A program made the translations under genes and the position numbers. This document shows positions 16,901-26,019 of a stretch of DNA of 48,634 nt, in pieces. The stretch is taken from NCBI GenBank assembly GCA_947627535.1, contig CANQWM010000018.1, positions 1 through 48,634 on the forward strand. The letters are read 5' to 3'. Numbering within the stretch: the stretch's first letter is position 1; each line of letters opens with the position of its first letter. Source of the DNA: an uncultured Acetatifactor sp. GTDB lineage: Bacteria > Bacillota > Clostridia > Lachnospirales > Lachnospiraceae. The notes beneath the pieces were generated by a model. The model was not told where the DNA came from. It saw only the letters and a list, made by a program, of their open reading frames with translations, and made no database searches.

Positions 16901-17305
16901 ATGGAAAAGAACAGTCAGGAGGAACTGGAGGCGGCTTTGGAAGAACTGCACGGTTTTGTGCTGGGGCTTGTGCATCGTGCCGGGGAAGACCGGGAATACG
17001 GGGAGCGTCTCTGGCAGGAAATCCGCGCTTCAGAGGGCCTTTTGAAGGAGCTGGCCTATTATCACGACTATGGAGAATTCTGGAACAGATACCGGGTTGG
17101 GGGATATACGCTGGCGGACGCGCTTGTTTGGCAGGTGGACCATTTTAAGCTGTATATGGACCGGCCCCGGGACATGAACCGATACCGCAGGGAGCGTCTG
17201 CTCCTGTCCGCCTTTGAGACGATGCTGCGGCTGGAGAAGGATCCGGCCGGTCTGTCCTCCAAAATGCAGGGCGAGACCGGCCAGGATATTCAGCCAGGCA
17301 TGTAG
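16901..17305 (+). CDS. Unknown helical protein (134 aa)
   Basis: A soluble, mostly helical and highly charged protein with no motif I recognise. It starts MEKNSQEELEAALEELHGF after an AGAAGGAGG ribosome site (the ATG at 16901). The central part (LLKELAYYHDYGEFWNRYRVGGYTL) is rich in aromatic residues. It sits between tRNA-Trp and a convergent large gene, with only 40 bp to the latter and no clear terminator between them. Codon use matches the surrounding core genes, which supports a real gene. Confidence 0.55.
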   Translation: MEKNSQEELEAALEELHGFVLGLVHRAGEDREYGERLWQEIRASEGLLKELAYYHDYGEFWNRYRVGGYTLADALVWQVDHFKLYMDRPRDMNRYRRERLLLSAFETMLRLEKDPAGLSSKMQGETGQDIQPGM

Positions 17306-17345
17306 GGCGCCTTTCCGCGGGCTGCTGCCGGCGCGTCATGTTCCG

Positions 17346-19634
17346 TTACGATATTTTCCCTCGTACAAAATTCATCTCTTTTTCCAGCGTGTCGGGAACC
17401 TGTTCCCCTGAGTTTCTGATCTTCTGGGCCACGATCTCGAGGTGGCGCAGCCGCTGGCCGGTCAGGACCTTGCCCCGCTCCAGAAGCTCCGTGTAAAGGG
17501 GGTTCTGGCCAAGCGACGCCTGCAGGGAGGCGGGGAAAGGACAGTAGGTAAACAGGATCTTTCTTGCCACCTTGTTCAGCCGTGGAGAATTATTGCCCTC
17601 AAACAATACCCAGACCATATAGTCTCTGACGAACATCTCCTTGAAGCTGTTCTTGGCGCGCTGGAGGCTGACGCGGACGCGCTCTTTGGCCTCGGAGCTG
17701 AGGTCGTGGTTTTTGCGGTAAAACTGGACATAGTCAAAGTATTCGCTGGTCAGCGACCGTTCGCTTACATCGTTCCAGCGGCTTCCCTGAATACGCTTGC
17801 ACATCTCCCAGCGGAACTCGCCTGTGAGACGGACCATGGAGGCGTTGATGTCCTCCAGGTGGAAGATCGAGAAGGCCATTCTTCCGGGGCTGTTGCGTTT
17901 CTTGCCCTCAATTTCCTGCCACATAATGCCGCGGATGCCGACGTTGGGGGCGAGGATCACGTCGGGAAGAAATTCCAGATGAATGTTTTCCTTTCCCATG
18001 ACTTCTATGTTGTCATAGTCGAGGCTTTCCCGGTAATAGGCGGAATAGTCGATCTTCCGGATGTTTTCCAGAGCCTTGCTGACCTGGGTTACCGTGACGA
18101 AGGTACTCTTCAGATCCTTCAGTACATTGTCGGCGCAAAAGAGCGGGCAGTAGGTGCTGATCCGCCCGAAGGTGACCTTGTTCACCGAGGGGAACATGTT
18201 CTGAAGCTCGTAATTCACGCGGCTCATGGGATCATTTTCCATGGAAGCTGCCTGGGAGGCAGTGAGATTTCCCGTGGCCTTCTGCTTGTGGATATAATCG
18301 AAATAATCCTCGTCAAATTCGTTCCGGCTGGGAGCCTTTTCGCCGTTGTAGATGGCGGTAAGCCAATGGTAAAAGGTGTAGACGCCGAACCGGCTCTGAT
18401 CCTCCATGCCGAACGTCAGGTTATAGAGGACGACGCTGTTGGCGGAGCCGGCCAGCTCCTCGTCCACATATCCGAAGAACAAAAACATCTTTACGACGTT
18501 GGGCAGATAGGGGGTGTGTAAGGAACGCTCGAAGATCACGCCGTAAAGAGCGTAAAATTCTGTGGTCAGATGCCTGCGCAGCCGTGTGGTCGTCTCGTCC
18601 GTTGCGTTCCTGTCGTCCAGATTCTTATAGGCATTCACATGCTGGCGGAAGGAATCCGCCTCGTCGAAGCCCGCTCCCGCAAATTCCAGGATCGTGTTCA
18701 GGCTGCCCGACAGTTCGGCGAGAATGGAAGCGTTGAGGGCGTCCTCCTGCTTTTCCGCGGCGGGCTCGGCGGCGTTTATCGTGGAGAGCTTGCTGCGGAA
18801 GCTGTCCACCCGCAGGGACACCTGCTCCGCGTCCAGGCCGGGGTTACCCTCAAAATGCCGGATCATGCGTTCGATATCCTCTACCAGTTCGGCGGCGTCC
18901 TCGGAATTTGCGCTCAGCTGATAGTAGAGAGAGGTATAAAAGTCGAACAGATCGTTTCCGGAACCGTTAAAATAATACTGGAGGATCTGGGCGGTGTACT
19001 GGTTCTGTTCCTCCAGGACCGTATAGGTCTTTCGGAAGTCCAGGCTTCCCTTGCGCAGCATGCCCAGGGAGAGGCCGGGTTCCAGGACCAGGGCCTTGCA
19101 GGCCTCGCGGGAGTAGATATTCTGGAGACCCGTGTAATAGCTGTTCAGCCAGATATCGGGATCCTCGCTCACAACGTATGCCGCCACATCCTGTACCTTT
19201 TCCAGCACCTTCGGGGCGACGCGGTAACGGGAGCAGAGGGCGTTGTATTTTTCATAGTCCGCCATCAGATTCTGGTGCAGGGTGGCGCAGTTCATCTCGG
19301 AGATGGAGCTTTGGCCCATGAGGGTGTTGATCTGGCGGAACAGGGACAGAAGGAAAACCCTTGCCACATCGGGGTGCTTGATAAGAAGAGCGCCCAGAGA
19401 TTCCATGTTGTTGATGGGATAGGTCAGCACGCTTGTCTCTTCCACGGCTGTGTACTCCAGAAAATGAACCTCTGAACAGATCTCACAGATCCCGATCACA
19501 TCTCCCTTCTTTAAAGCGTAGGTTCCGCCGGGGAACGCCGCCTGTACGCATCCGTTCGTGATCAGATGGAGGGCAGTCATCGGCTGACCGCTTTGATAAA
19601 TGATTTTTCCGCTGTTTACTACAGTTGCAGGCAT
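17346..19634 (-). CDS. Large cyclic-nucleotide-domain protein of unknown function
   Basis: A 762-residue protein. The first 120 or so residues fit a CRP/cNMP-type beta-barrel (GKIIYQSGQPMTALHLITNG, then FPGGTYALKKGDVIGICE), but the phosphate-binding RxS arginine motif of true cAMP binders is not obvious. There is no helix-turn-helix after it, so it is not a CRP-like transcription factor. The remaining 640 residues are mostly helical, with no membrane segment and no catalytic motif I can name. It is transcribed alone and divergently from the 19816 gene. I infer a signalling or scaffold role only from the N-terminal domain. Confidence 0.6.
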   Translation of the reverse strand: MPATVVNSGKIIYQSGQPMTALHLITNGCVQAAFPGGTYALKKGDVIGICEICSEVHFLEYTAVEETSVLTYPINNMESLGALLIKHPDVARVFLLSLFRQINTLMGQSSISEMNCATLHQNLMADYEKYNALCSRYRVAPKVLEKVQDVAAYVVSEDPDIWLNSYYTGLQNIYSREACKALVLEPGLSLGMLRKGSLDFRKTYTVLEEQNQYTAQILQYYFNGSGNDLFDFYTSLYYQLSANSEDAAELVEDIERMIRHFEGNPGLDAEQVSLRVDSFRSKLSTINAAEPAAEKQEDALNASILAELSGSLNTILEFAGAGFDEADSFRQHVNAYKNLDDRNATDETTTRLRRHLTTEFYALYGVIFERSLHTPYLPNVVKMFLFFGYVDEELAGSANSVVLYNLTFGMEDQSRFGVYTFYHWLTAIYNGEKAPSRNEFDEDYFDYIHKQKATGNLTASQAASMENDPMSRVNYELQNMFPSVNKVTFGRISTYCPLFCADNVLKDLKSTFVTVTQVSKALENIRKIDYSAYYRESLDYDNIEVMGKENIHLEFLPDVILAPNVGIRGIMWQEIEGKKRNSPGRMAFSIFHLEDINASMVRLTGEFRWEMCKRIQGSRWNDVSERSLTSEYFDYVQFYRKNHDLSSEAKERVRVSLQRAKNSFKEMFVRDYMVWVLFEGNNSPRLNKVARKILFTYCPFPASLQASLGQNPLYTELLERGKVLTGQRLRHLEIVAQKIRNSGEQVPDTLEKEMNFVRGKIS

Positions 19635-19815
19635 ATTTTATCTCATCCTTCCCGCGGCCGTACTGTCAGCTGGCAGATCTTTGCGGCCGCCTCTCACAAC
19701 AGTATACAACAAACTATCTTCAATTTTCTACTGTACTTTTATTAAATTTGTGATAAAATAAAAATACATCTGTGTCAGTTTTTATGTGACAGCGGGAAAA
19801 GGGAGTACAAACAGT

Positions 19816-20283
19816 ATGGATGAAGGTTTGGAATACCGGCAGAAACGGATAGAGGAATACCGGCGGACGACGGTGCCGCTGCTGCGGTATCTTCCCTGGC
19901 TGGAAAAGAACGCGGGCCAGCCTGGCAGTACGCTTTATCAGGGGGAGGAAGGAAGCGGGAACGCCCTTTCTTTTCCGGTGTATGATTCCACGCTGATGAG
20001 CTTTGTAAAAGAGGCGGGCGCGTCCCCTTTAATGTACCGGAATTACAGCTATGTGTACACACGCAACGGGATCAGGACGCACGAGGACGAGCGTAAGATC
20101 ATCGCTTCGGCGGAGCTAAAGGACTGGGACATGCTCAGAGGGATCCTGTCAAAATATGTACTGGGCGGCAGGACAAAAGGAAGCCTTTGGAGCGAAGCCG
20201 TGAAGGAGAACATCTTCTGTCTGGTCCTGAAGCAGATGCAGAAGATCATAGAATATTGGGATAAGCCTTTGGATATCAGATAG
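19816..20283 (+). CDS. Unknown protein (155 aa) next to a TetR gene
   Basis: From the ATG at 19816 (after AAAAGGGAG) the product begins MDEGLEYRQKRIEEYRRTTV. It is a soluble mixed helix/strand protein; no family was recognised. A start at 19786 in the same frame would add ten non-conserved residues and lacks a ribosome site. It ends 13 bp before the TetR start, so the two probably share a transcript that may run into purL. The intergenic region to the divergent 19634 gene is AT-rich and contains TGTCA/TGACA arms near 19773-19792 that could be an operator. Confidence 0.55.
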   Translation: MDEGLEYRQKRIEEYRRTTVPLLRYLPWLEKNAGQPGSTLYQGEEGSGNALSFPVYDSTLMSFVKEAGASPLMYRNYSYVYTRNGIRTHEDERKIIASAELKDWDMLRGILSKYVLGGRTKGSLWSEAVKENIFCLVLKQMQKIIEYWDKPLDIR

Positions 20284-20296
20284 AAGGGGAATGGAC

Positions 20297-20881
20297 ATGG
20301 GAGAAAAATCGGCGCAGAAGCGGAGGTATATACTGGAAACGGCCAGAAAGGTCTTTGTGGAGAAGGGTTTCAAGAAGGTGACCATGAAGGACATCGTGGA
20401 GGCGTGTGAGATCAGCAGAGGCGGCCTTTATCTGTATTTTGACAACACCAGCCAGATCTTTATGGAGGTTATGAAGCTGGAGAGCGAGGAAGCGGACGAT
20501 GTGTTCTCCGACAGTATAACGGAAGACGCTACAGCGGCGGATATCCTTGTCCTGTTCCTGCAGGAGCAGAAAAAGGAGCTGCTCAGGAAAAAAGATACGC
20601 TGACTCAGGCGGTCTATGAGTATTATTTTGAGAATCAGCCGCCGAAAAAGGACAATTTCCTGAAAAAACAGTTTGACTCCGCGGTAAAGATCATAGAGAA
20701 GTTGATCGAGATTGGAGTGGACAACGGCGAATTTTACTGTGAGGACTGCGCCGGCACGGCGAGAAATATCATGTTTGTACTGGAAGGTCTGAAGATTTCC
20801 GCACAGACCATCACGATCACACCTGAGACGGTAGACAGGGAGATCATCTACATATTAAAGTCGCTGGGCGTGGAGGCGTAA
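20297..20881 (+). CDS. TetR-family transcriptional regulator
   Basis: The 194-residue protein has an N-terminal TetR helix-turn-helix (about 8-55: RYILETARKVFVEKGFKKVTM, then ISRGGLYLYFDN) and an all-helical ligand or dimer domain with no recognisable specificity. I prefer the ATG at 20297 over 20291 because AAGGGG lies 7 nt before it; at 20291 the spacing would be about 1 nt. It ends 5 bp before purL, so a TetR regulator lies in the same transcript as a purine gene. Its target is unknown; autoregulation of this unit is a reasonable inference. Confidence 0.88.
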   Translation: MGEKSAQKRRYILETARKVFVEKGFKKVTMKDIVEACEISRGGLYLYFDNTSQIFMEVMKLESEEADDVFSDSITEDATAADILVLFLQEQKKELLRKKDTLTQAVYEYYFENQPPKKDNFLKKQFDSAVKIIEKLIEIGVDNGEFYCEDCAGTARNIMFVLEGLKISAQTITITPETVDREIIYILKSLGVEA

Positions 20882-20886
20882 ACGGA

Positions 20887-23800
20887 ATGGAGAGCAGCAT
20901 GGGAAGCGTAAGAAGGATTTATGTGGAGAAAAAGGAGCCCTTTGCGGTGAAGGCGAAGGAGCTTCTGGAAGAGCTCAGGGGATATCTGGGCATACAGGTG
21001 GAAAACGTGAGGGTGTTTATCCGCTATGATGTGGAGAACATTTCCGGCCAGGTGTTTGAAAAGGCATGCCGGACCGTGTTTTCCGAGCCGCCGGTGGATG
21101 ATCTCTACCGGGAGAGCATTGAGATTCCTGCCGGCGCAAGGGTGTTTTCTGTGGAGTACCTGCCGGGTCAGTTCGACCAGAGAGCGGATTCCGCCGTACA
21201 GTGTGTGCGTTTCCTGGACGAGAACGAGGAGCCTGTTATCAGAACCGCTGTGACCTATATGATCCTGGGAGAGATATCGGACGGGGAGTTCGCCCGGATC
21301 AAGGCTTACTGCATCAACCCTGTAGATTCCAGGGAGACGGGAATGGAAAAGCCGGAAACGCTGATTGCGGCGTATGAGGAACCGGCGGATATTTCCGTGC
21401 TGGCGGGCTTTGTCCAGATGGGAGAGGAGGATCTTCGGAAATGCTATGATTCCCTTTCTCTCGCCATGACGTTTCAGGATTTCCTCCATATTCAGAACTA
21501 TTTTAAGGAGGAAAAGAGAGATCCTTCCATGACGGAGATCCGGGTTCTGGACACTTACTGGTCCGACCACTGCCGCCACACCACCTTTTCCACGGAACTT
21601 AAAAAGGTGGAATTTGGTGAGGGATATTACCGCTCGCCCCTGGAGACGACGTATCAGAGTTATCTGGATACCAGGGAGGAGATCTTCGGGGACAGGAAGG
21701 ATAAATTCGTCTGTCTGATGGATCTTGCCCTGATAGCGATGCGGAAGCTGAAGAAGGACGGTAAGCTTTCGGACATGGAGGAATCCGACGAGATCAATGC
21801 CTGCTCGGTGGTGGTGCCCGTGGAGATGGATTACGGGGACCACAGGGAGACCGAGGAATGGCTTGTGTTCTTTAAAAACGAGACCCATAACCATCCCACG
21901 GAGATTGAACCCTTCGGCGGCGCGGCTACCTGCCTTGGCGGCGCGATCCGCGATCCGCTTTCCGGAAGAGGATATGTGTATCAGGCGATGCGCGTTACGG
22001 GGGCGGCGGATCCCACCGTTCCTGTTGCGGATACGCTCAAGGGAAAGCTTTCCCAGAAAAAGCTGGTGAAGGGCGCGGCGGACGGTTATTCCTCCTACGG
22101 GAACCAGATCGGCCTTGCGACCGGTTTCGTCAAGGAGATCTACCATCCCAGCTATGTGGCCAAGCGCATGGAGATCGGCGCCGTCATGGGGGCGGCTCCC
22201 AGAAAGAACGTGATCCGGGAGACCTCTGATCCGGGGGATATTATCATACTCCTGGGCGGGCGCACCGGGCGTGACGGGTGCGGCGGGGCTACCGGCTCCT
22301 CCAAGGTTCATACGGAGCAGTCCATCGAGACCTGCGGCGCGGAGGTGCAGAAAGGAAACGCGCCTACGGAGAGAAAGATCCAGAGGCTGTTCCGGCGGCC
22401 TGAGGTGAGCAGGATCATCAAGAAATGCAACGATTTCGGCGCGGGCGGCGTGTCGGTGGCCATCGGCGAGCTGGCGGACGGCCTGACCGTGGATCTGGAC
22501 AGGGTGCCGAAAAAGTACGCCGGGCTGGACGGCACGGAGCTTGCCATTTCCGAGTCCCAGGAGCGGATGGCCGTTGTGGTGGACCCGAAAAAAGTGGATG
22601 AGTTTCTGCAGTACGCGGCCCAGGAAAACCTGGAGGCCGTTCCCGTGGCGGTGGTCACGGAGGAGCCCAGGCTGATCCTGAACTGGCGGGGAAAACAGAT
22701 CGTAAATTTAAAGCGGGCTTTTCTGGACACCAACGGCGCCCATCAGGAGACGGCCGTGAAGGTGGAAATCCCGGATGAGAAGGAAAACTATTTTGAAAAA
22801 TGGGCCGTGCCCGCGGTGGGAGAGAAGCTGGAAAAGGGCGATGTCAGGGGGGCGTGGCTTGCGCTCTTAAACGACCTGAACGTCTGCTCCCAGAAGGGGC
22901 TGGTGGAGATGTTTGACAGCTCCATCGGCGCGGGGAGCGTTCTGATGCCTTACGGCGGAAAGCACCAGCTCACCGAGACCCAGGCCATGGTCGCAAAGCT
23001 TCCCACCCTGCGGGGAAAAACGGACACGGTTACGATGATGAGCTACGGCTTTGACCCGTATCTGTCCTCCTGGAGCCCCTACCACGGCGCGGTCTATGCG
23101 GTGGTGGAATCCATGGCGAAGATTGTGGCCGCCGGCGGCGACGCGGGAAAGATCCGGTTTACCTTTCAGGAATATTTCCGCAGGATGACGGGAGAACCGG
23201 AACGCTGGAGCCAGCCCTTCGCGGCGCTTTTGGGCGCATACGACGCCCAGATCGGCTTCGGGCTGCCCTCTATCGGCGGAAAGGACAGCATGTCCGGAAC
23301 GTTTAACGATATTGACGTTCCGCCGACCCTGGTCTCCTTTGCGGTGGATATCGCGAAGCAGGATGAGATCCTGACGCCGGAGTTAAAAAAGGCCGGCAGC
23401 AGGCTTGTCCGTTTCCGGATAGAAAAGGATGAATTTGACATACCGATGTACGAAAGTGTTGCGGCGCTTTATGACGCCATCCACAAGCTGGCCGGGGAGG
23501 GCGCTGTCCTCTCCGCCTATGCCCTGGACGCAAAGGGCGTGGCGGCCGCGGTTTCCAAAATGGCTTTCGGCAACGGCCTTGGCGTGACGCTGGAAAGCGG
23601 GCTGACGGAGGAAGACATTTTCGGCAACGGTCTTGGCGATATCCTTGCGGAGATACCGGCGGAAAAGATGCATCTGCTGGGAGAAGGGGAAATAGACTGC
23701 ACTCTGGTGGGAACGGTGACGGAGGATCCGGTGTTTTCCTGCGGCGAAGTGCGGATCCCCATGGAGGAAGCGCTGGAGGCCTGGGAGTCCCGGCTGGAAA

Positions 23801-24693
23801 AGGTGTTCCCCACGAAGGCTTCAAAGGACAGGACGCCGCTTAAGGGAAGCTGTTACAGGGCAGACAGCGTTTATCTGTGTAAGAATAAGGTGGCGAAGCC
23901 CACGGTGTTTATTCCCGTGTTCCCCGGCACCAACTGTGAATACGACAGTGCGAGAGCCTTTGAGAGAGCCGGCGCAAATGTGGTGACAAGGGTATTCCGG
24001 AACTTAAGCGCCGAGGATATCAGACAGTCTGTGGAGGAATATGTAAAGGCGATTTCTCAGGCCCAGATCATCATGTTCCCCGGCGGGTTTTCCGCGGGCG
24101 ACGAGCCTGACGGCAGCGCCAAGTTCTTTGCGACGGCGTTCCAAAACGGGAAGCTGAAAGAAGCGGTGACAAAGCTGTTAAACGAGCGGGACGGCCTTGC
24201 GCTGGGAATCTGCAACGGGTTCCAGGCGCTGATCAAGCTGGGGCTGGTTCCCTACGGCGAGATCGTGGGTCAGAAGGAGGACTCTCCCACCTTGACGTTC
24301 AATACCATAAACCGCCATATTTCCAGAATGGTGTACACAAAGGTCGTCTCCGACAAGTCGCCATGGCTGGCCGGCGCCGTGCTGGGAGAGACTTACTGTA
24401 ATCCAGCCTCTCACGGCGAGGGACGTTTTGTGGCGCCCAAGGAGTGGATCGACAGGCTGTTTGAAAACGGGCAGGTGGCGACCCAGTATGCGGACCAGAA
24501 CGGAAATGTCTCCATGGATGAGGAATACAATATCAACGGCTCCTACTGCGCGATAGAGGGGATTACCTCCCCGGACGGCAGAATCCTTGGAAAGATGGCC
24601 CATTCCGAGCGCAGGGGAGAAGGCGTGGCGAAGAATATCTATGGAGAACAGGATATCAGAATCTTTGAATCCGGCGTGGCATACTTCCGGTGA
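20887..24693 (+). CDS. purL: Phosphoribosylformylglycinamidine synthase, single-chain form
   Basis: Converts FGAR to FGAM with glutamine and ATP in purine synthesis. The 1268-residue chain combines the synthetase half and a C-terminal class I glutaminase, a clostridial form, unlike the split PurS/PurL/PurQ of Bacillus. Landmarks are the signature TYWSDHCRHTTF, KNETHNHPTEIEPFGGAAT, a second catalytic half with SIGGKDSMSGTF, and the glutaminase triad C1109 (ALGICNGFQ), H1176 and E1178 (ASHGEGRF). The start at 20887 has GGAGG 10 nt upstream; 20899 is an alternative. It is not in the purE-D cluster, but follows a TetR gene and overlaps the frame region of an HDOD gene. Confidence 0.96.
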   Translation: MESSMGSVRRIYVEKKEPFAVKAKELLEELRGYLGIQVENVRVFIRYDVENISGQVFEKACRTVFSEPPVDDLYRESIEIPAGARVFSVEYLPGQFDQRADSAVQCVRFLDENEEPVIRTAVTYMILGEISDGEFARIKAYCINPVDSRETGMEKPETLIAAYEEPADISVLAGFVQMGEEDLRKCYDSLSLAMTFQDFLHIQNYFKEEKRDPSMTEIRVLDTYWSDHCRHTTFSTELKKVEFGEGYYRSPLETTYQSYLDTREEIFGDRKDKFVCLMDLALIAMRKLKKDGKLSDMEESDEINACSVVVPVEMDYGDHRETEEWLVFFKNETHNHPTEIEPFGGAATCLGGAIRDPLSGRGYVYQAMRVTGAADPTVPVADTLKGKLSQKKLVKGAADGYSSYGNQIGLATGFVKEIYHPSYVAKRMEIGAVMGAAPRKNVIRETSDPGDIIILLGGRTGRDGCGGATGSSKVHTEQSIETCGAEVQKGNAPTERKIQRLFRRPEVSRIIKKCNDFGAGGVSVAIGELADGLTVDLDRVPKKYAGLDGTELAISESQERMAVVVDPKKVDEFLQYAAQENLEAVPVAVVTEEPRLILNWRGKQIVNLKRAFLDTNGAHQETAVKVEIPDEKENYFEKWAVPAVGEKLEKGDVRGAWLALLNDLNVCSQKGLVEMFDSSIGAGSVLMPYGGKHQLTETQAMVAKLPTLRGKTDTVTMMSYGFDPYLSSWSPYHGAVYAVVESMAKIVAAGGDAGKIRFTFQEYFRRMTGEPERWSQPFAALLGAYDAQIGFGLPSIGGKDSMSGTFNDIDVPPTLVSFAVDIAKQDEILTPELKKAGSRLVRFRIEKDEFDIPMYESVAALYDAIHKLAGEGAVLSAYALDAKGVAAAVSKMAFGNGLGVTLESGLTEEDIFGNGLGDILAEIPAEKMHLLGEGEIDCTLVGTVTEDPVFSCGEVRIPMEEALEAWESRLEKVFPTKASKDRTPLKGSCYRADSVYLCKNKVAKPTVFIPVFPGTNCEYDSARAFERAGANVVTRVFRNLSAEDIRQSVEEYVKAISQAQIIMFPGGFSAGDEPDGSAKFFATAFQNGKLKEAVTKLLNERDGLALGICNGFQALIKLGLVPYGEIVGQKEDSPTLTFNTINRHISRMVYTKVVSDKSPWLAGAVLGETYCNPASHGEGRFVAPKEWIDRLFENGQVATQYADQNGNVSMDEEYNINGSYCAIEGITSPDGRILGKMAHSERRGEGVAKNIYGEQDIRIFESGVAYFR

Positions 24694-24734
24694 CAAAATT
24701 TTCAGAAACAGATAAGAAACAGGGGGTGGAGCGT

Positions 24735-25964
24735 ATGTTATTGGCATTGATACCTCTTTTTGACGGGAATATGGCTGTTACAGCGTACTCTGTATTCTCG
24801 CAGAAGGACAACTTTTTTCTGGATCCCATGATGCTGGGCACCAGACAGAATGACGGCGCAGCGGCGGTGGAGGGACTGGAGCTGATCAGGACGATGGGAA
24901 TCGAGACGCTTTCCGAGGACAAGGAGATCTTCGTACCGGTGAGCAATATTTCCGTTTTTTCCGATGTGGAAAACCAGTGCGACGCGCCTCACGACAGGAT
25001 CGTGTTTCTGCTGGACAATACCATTCCGCCGGTGGAAATGTATGTCAGCCGCCTGAAGGAATTAAAGGGCATGGGATACAGGCTGGCGATCCGGAAGTTG
25101 GCGGTGTCGAGCTTTGAGAGCTATCGGGAGGTCTTAAATCTGGTGGATTATGTCTTTCTGGACAACCGGAAGATCGCCATCGACAAGGCCAGGATCTACT
25201 TTTCAAAGCTCTATCCCAACATCAGGCTCTGCGCCGGCGGGATCGACAGCATGGAAGTGTTTGAAAAACTGAAAGCCGCCGGAGGATACCAGCTTTACGA
25301 GGGAAATTTCTACCGGGTGCCTGTGACAAAGGGATCTCATGAGGTGGCGCCCCTGAAGGTGAATTATATTGAACTGCTGAACGTGGTGAACAGCGAAAAC
25401 TTTGAGCTGACCAAGGCGGCAGACGTGATCGGGCGGGATACCGCGCTGACCATATCGCTGCTGAAGATGGTGAACCGCATGACCGTAAACAATGGGATCA
25501 CGACCATCCGCCATGCGGCGGCTATGCTGGGGCAGAGAGAGCTGCGCAAGTGGATCAACACGGCGGTGGTCAACCAGATGTATGCGGATAAGCCCAGTGA
25601 GATTACGAGACTTTCCCTGCTCCGCGCAAAATTTGCGGAAAACCTGGGCCCTGTCTTCGGACTGAAGGACAAGACCGAGGAACTGTTCCTGATGGGGCTT
25701 TTCTCGGTGCTGGATGTGATCCTGGAGAAGACCATGGAGGAAGCCCTTCAGATGGTCATGGTCACGGGCGAGGTCAGGGATGCCCTGTTAAACGGCACGG
25801 GAAAGCTTGCGCCTGTGATGAATCTTCTTCGGCAGTATGAAAATGCCAACTGGCAGGAGGTTTCCCGGCTTCTGCTTCTGGACAAAAGGGACGTGGAACC
25901 TGTGAACCAGGCTTATATGAAATCTCTGGAATGGTACAGGGATCTGATGTTTGAAAAGGTATAA
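24735..25964 (+). CDS. EAL-like/HDOD-domain signalling protein (YuxH type)
   Basis: A 409-residue protein. The first 190 or so residues have EAL-like layout (LLALIPLFDGNMAVTAYSVF, later FLLDNTIPP and YRLAIRKL) but lack a clear catalytic EAL/EVL motif and metal ligands, so cyclic-di-GMP cleavage is unlikely. The C-terminal half is an HDOD domain (LNVVNSENFELTKAADVIGRD through KWINTAVVNQMY), linked in other bacteria to signalling. The ATG at 24735 has GGGGTGGA upstream; the frame continues back to 24690 and overlaps the purL end, but that extension is not family-like. It lies 41 bp after purL and 55 bp before carA, so it may be cotranscribed with both. Confidence 0.75.
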   Translation: MLLALIPLFDGNMAVTAYSVFSQKDNFFLDPMMLGTRQNDGAAAVEGLELIRTMGIETLSEDKEIFVPVSNISVFSDVENQCDAPHDRIVFLLDNTIPPVEMYVSRLKELKGMGYRLAIRKLAVSSFESYREVLNLVDYVFLDNRKIAIDKARIYFSKLYPNIRLCAGGIDSMEVFEKLKAAGGYQLYEGNFYRVPVTKGSHEVAPLKVNYIELLNVVNSENFELTKAADVIGRDTALTISLLKMVNRMTVNNGITTIRHAAAMLGQRELRKWINTAVVNQMYADKPSEITRLSLLRAKFAENLGPVFGLKDKTEELFLMGLFSVLDVILEKTMEEALQMVMVTGEVRDALLNGTGKLAPVMNLLRQYENANWQEVSRLLLLDKRDVEPVNQAYMKSLEWYRDLMFEKV

Positions 25965-26019
25965 CAGGGGTAAAACGAAAATAAAGATAAGGCTGTATGA
26001 CGGCGGAATGAGAGGCAAA

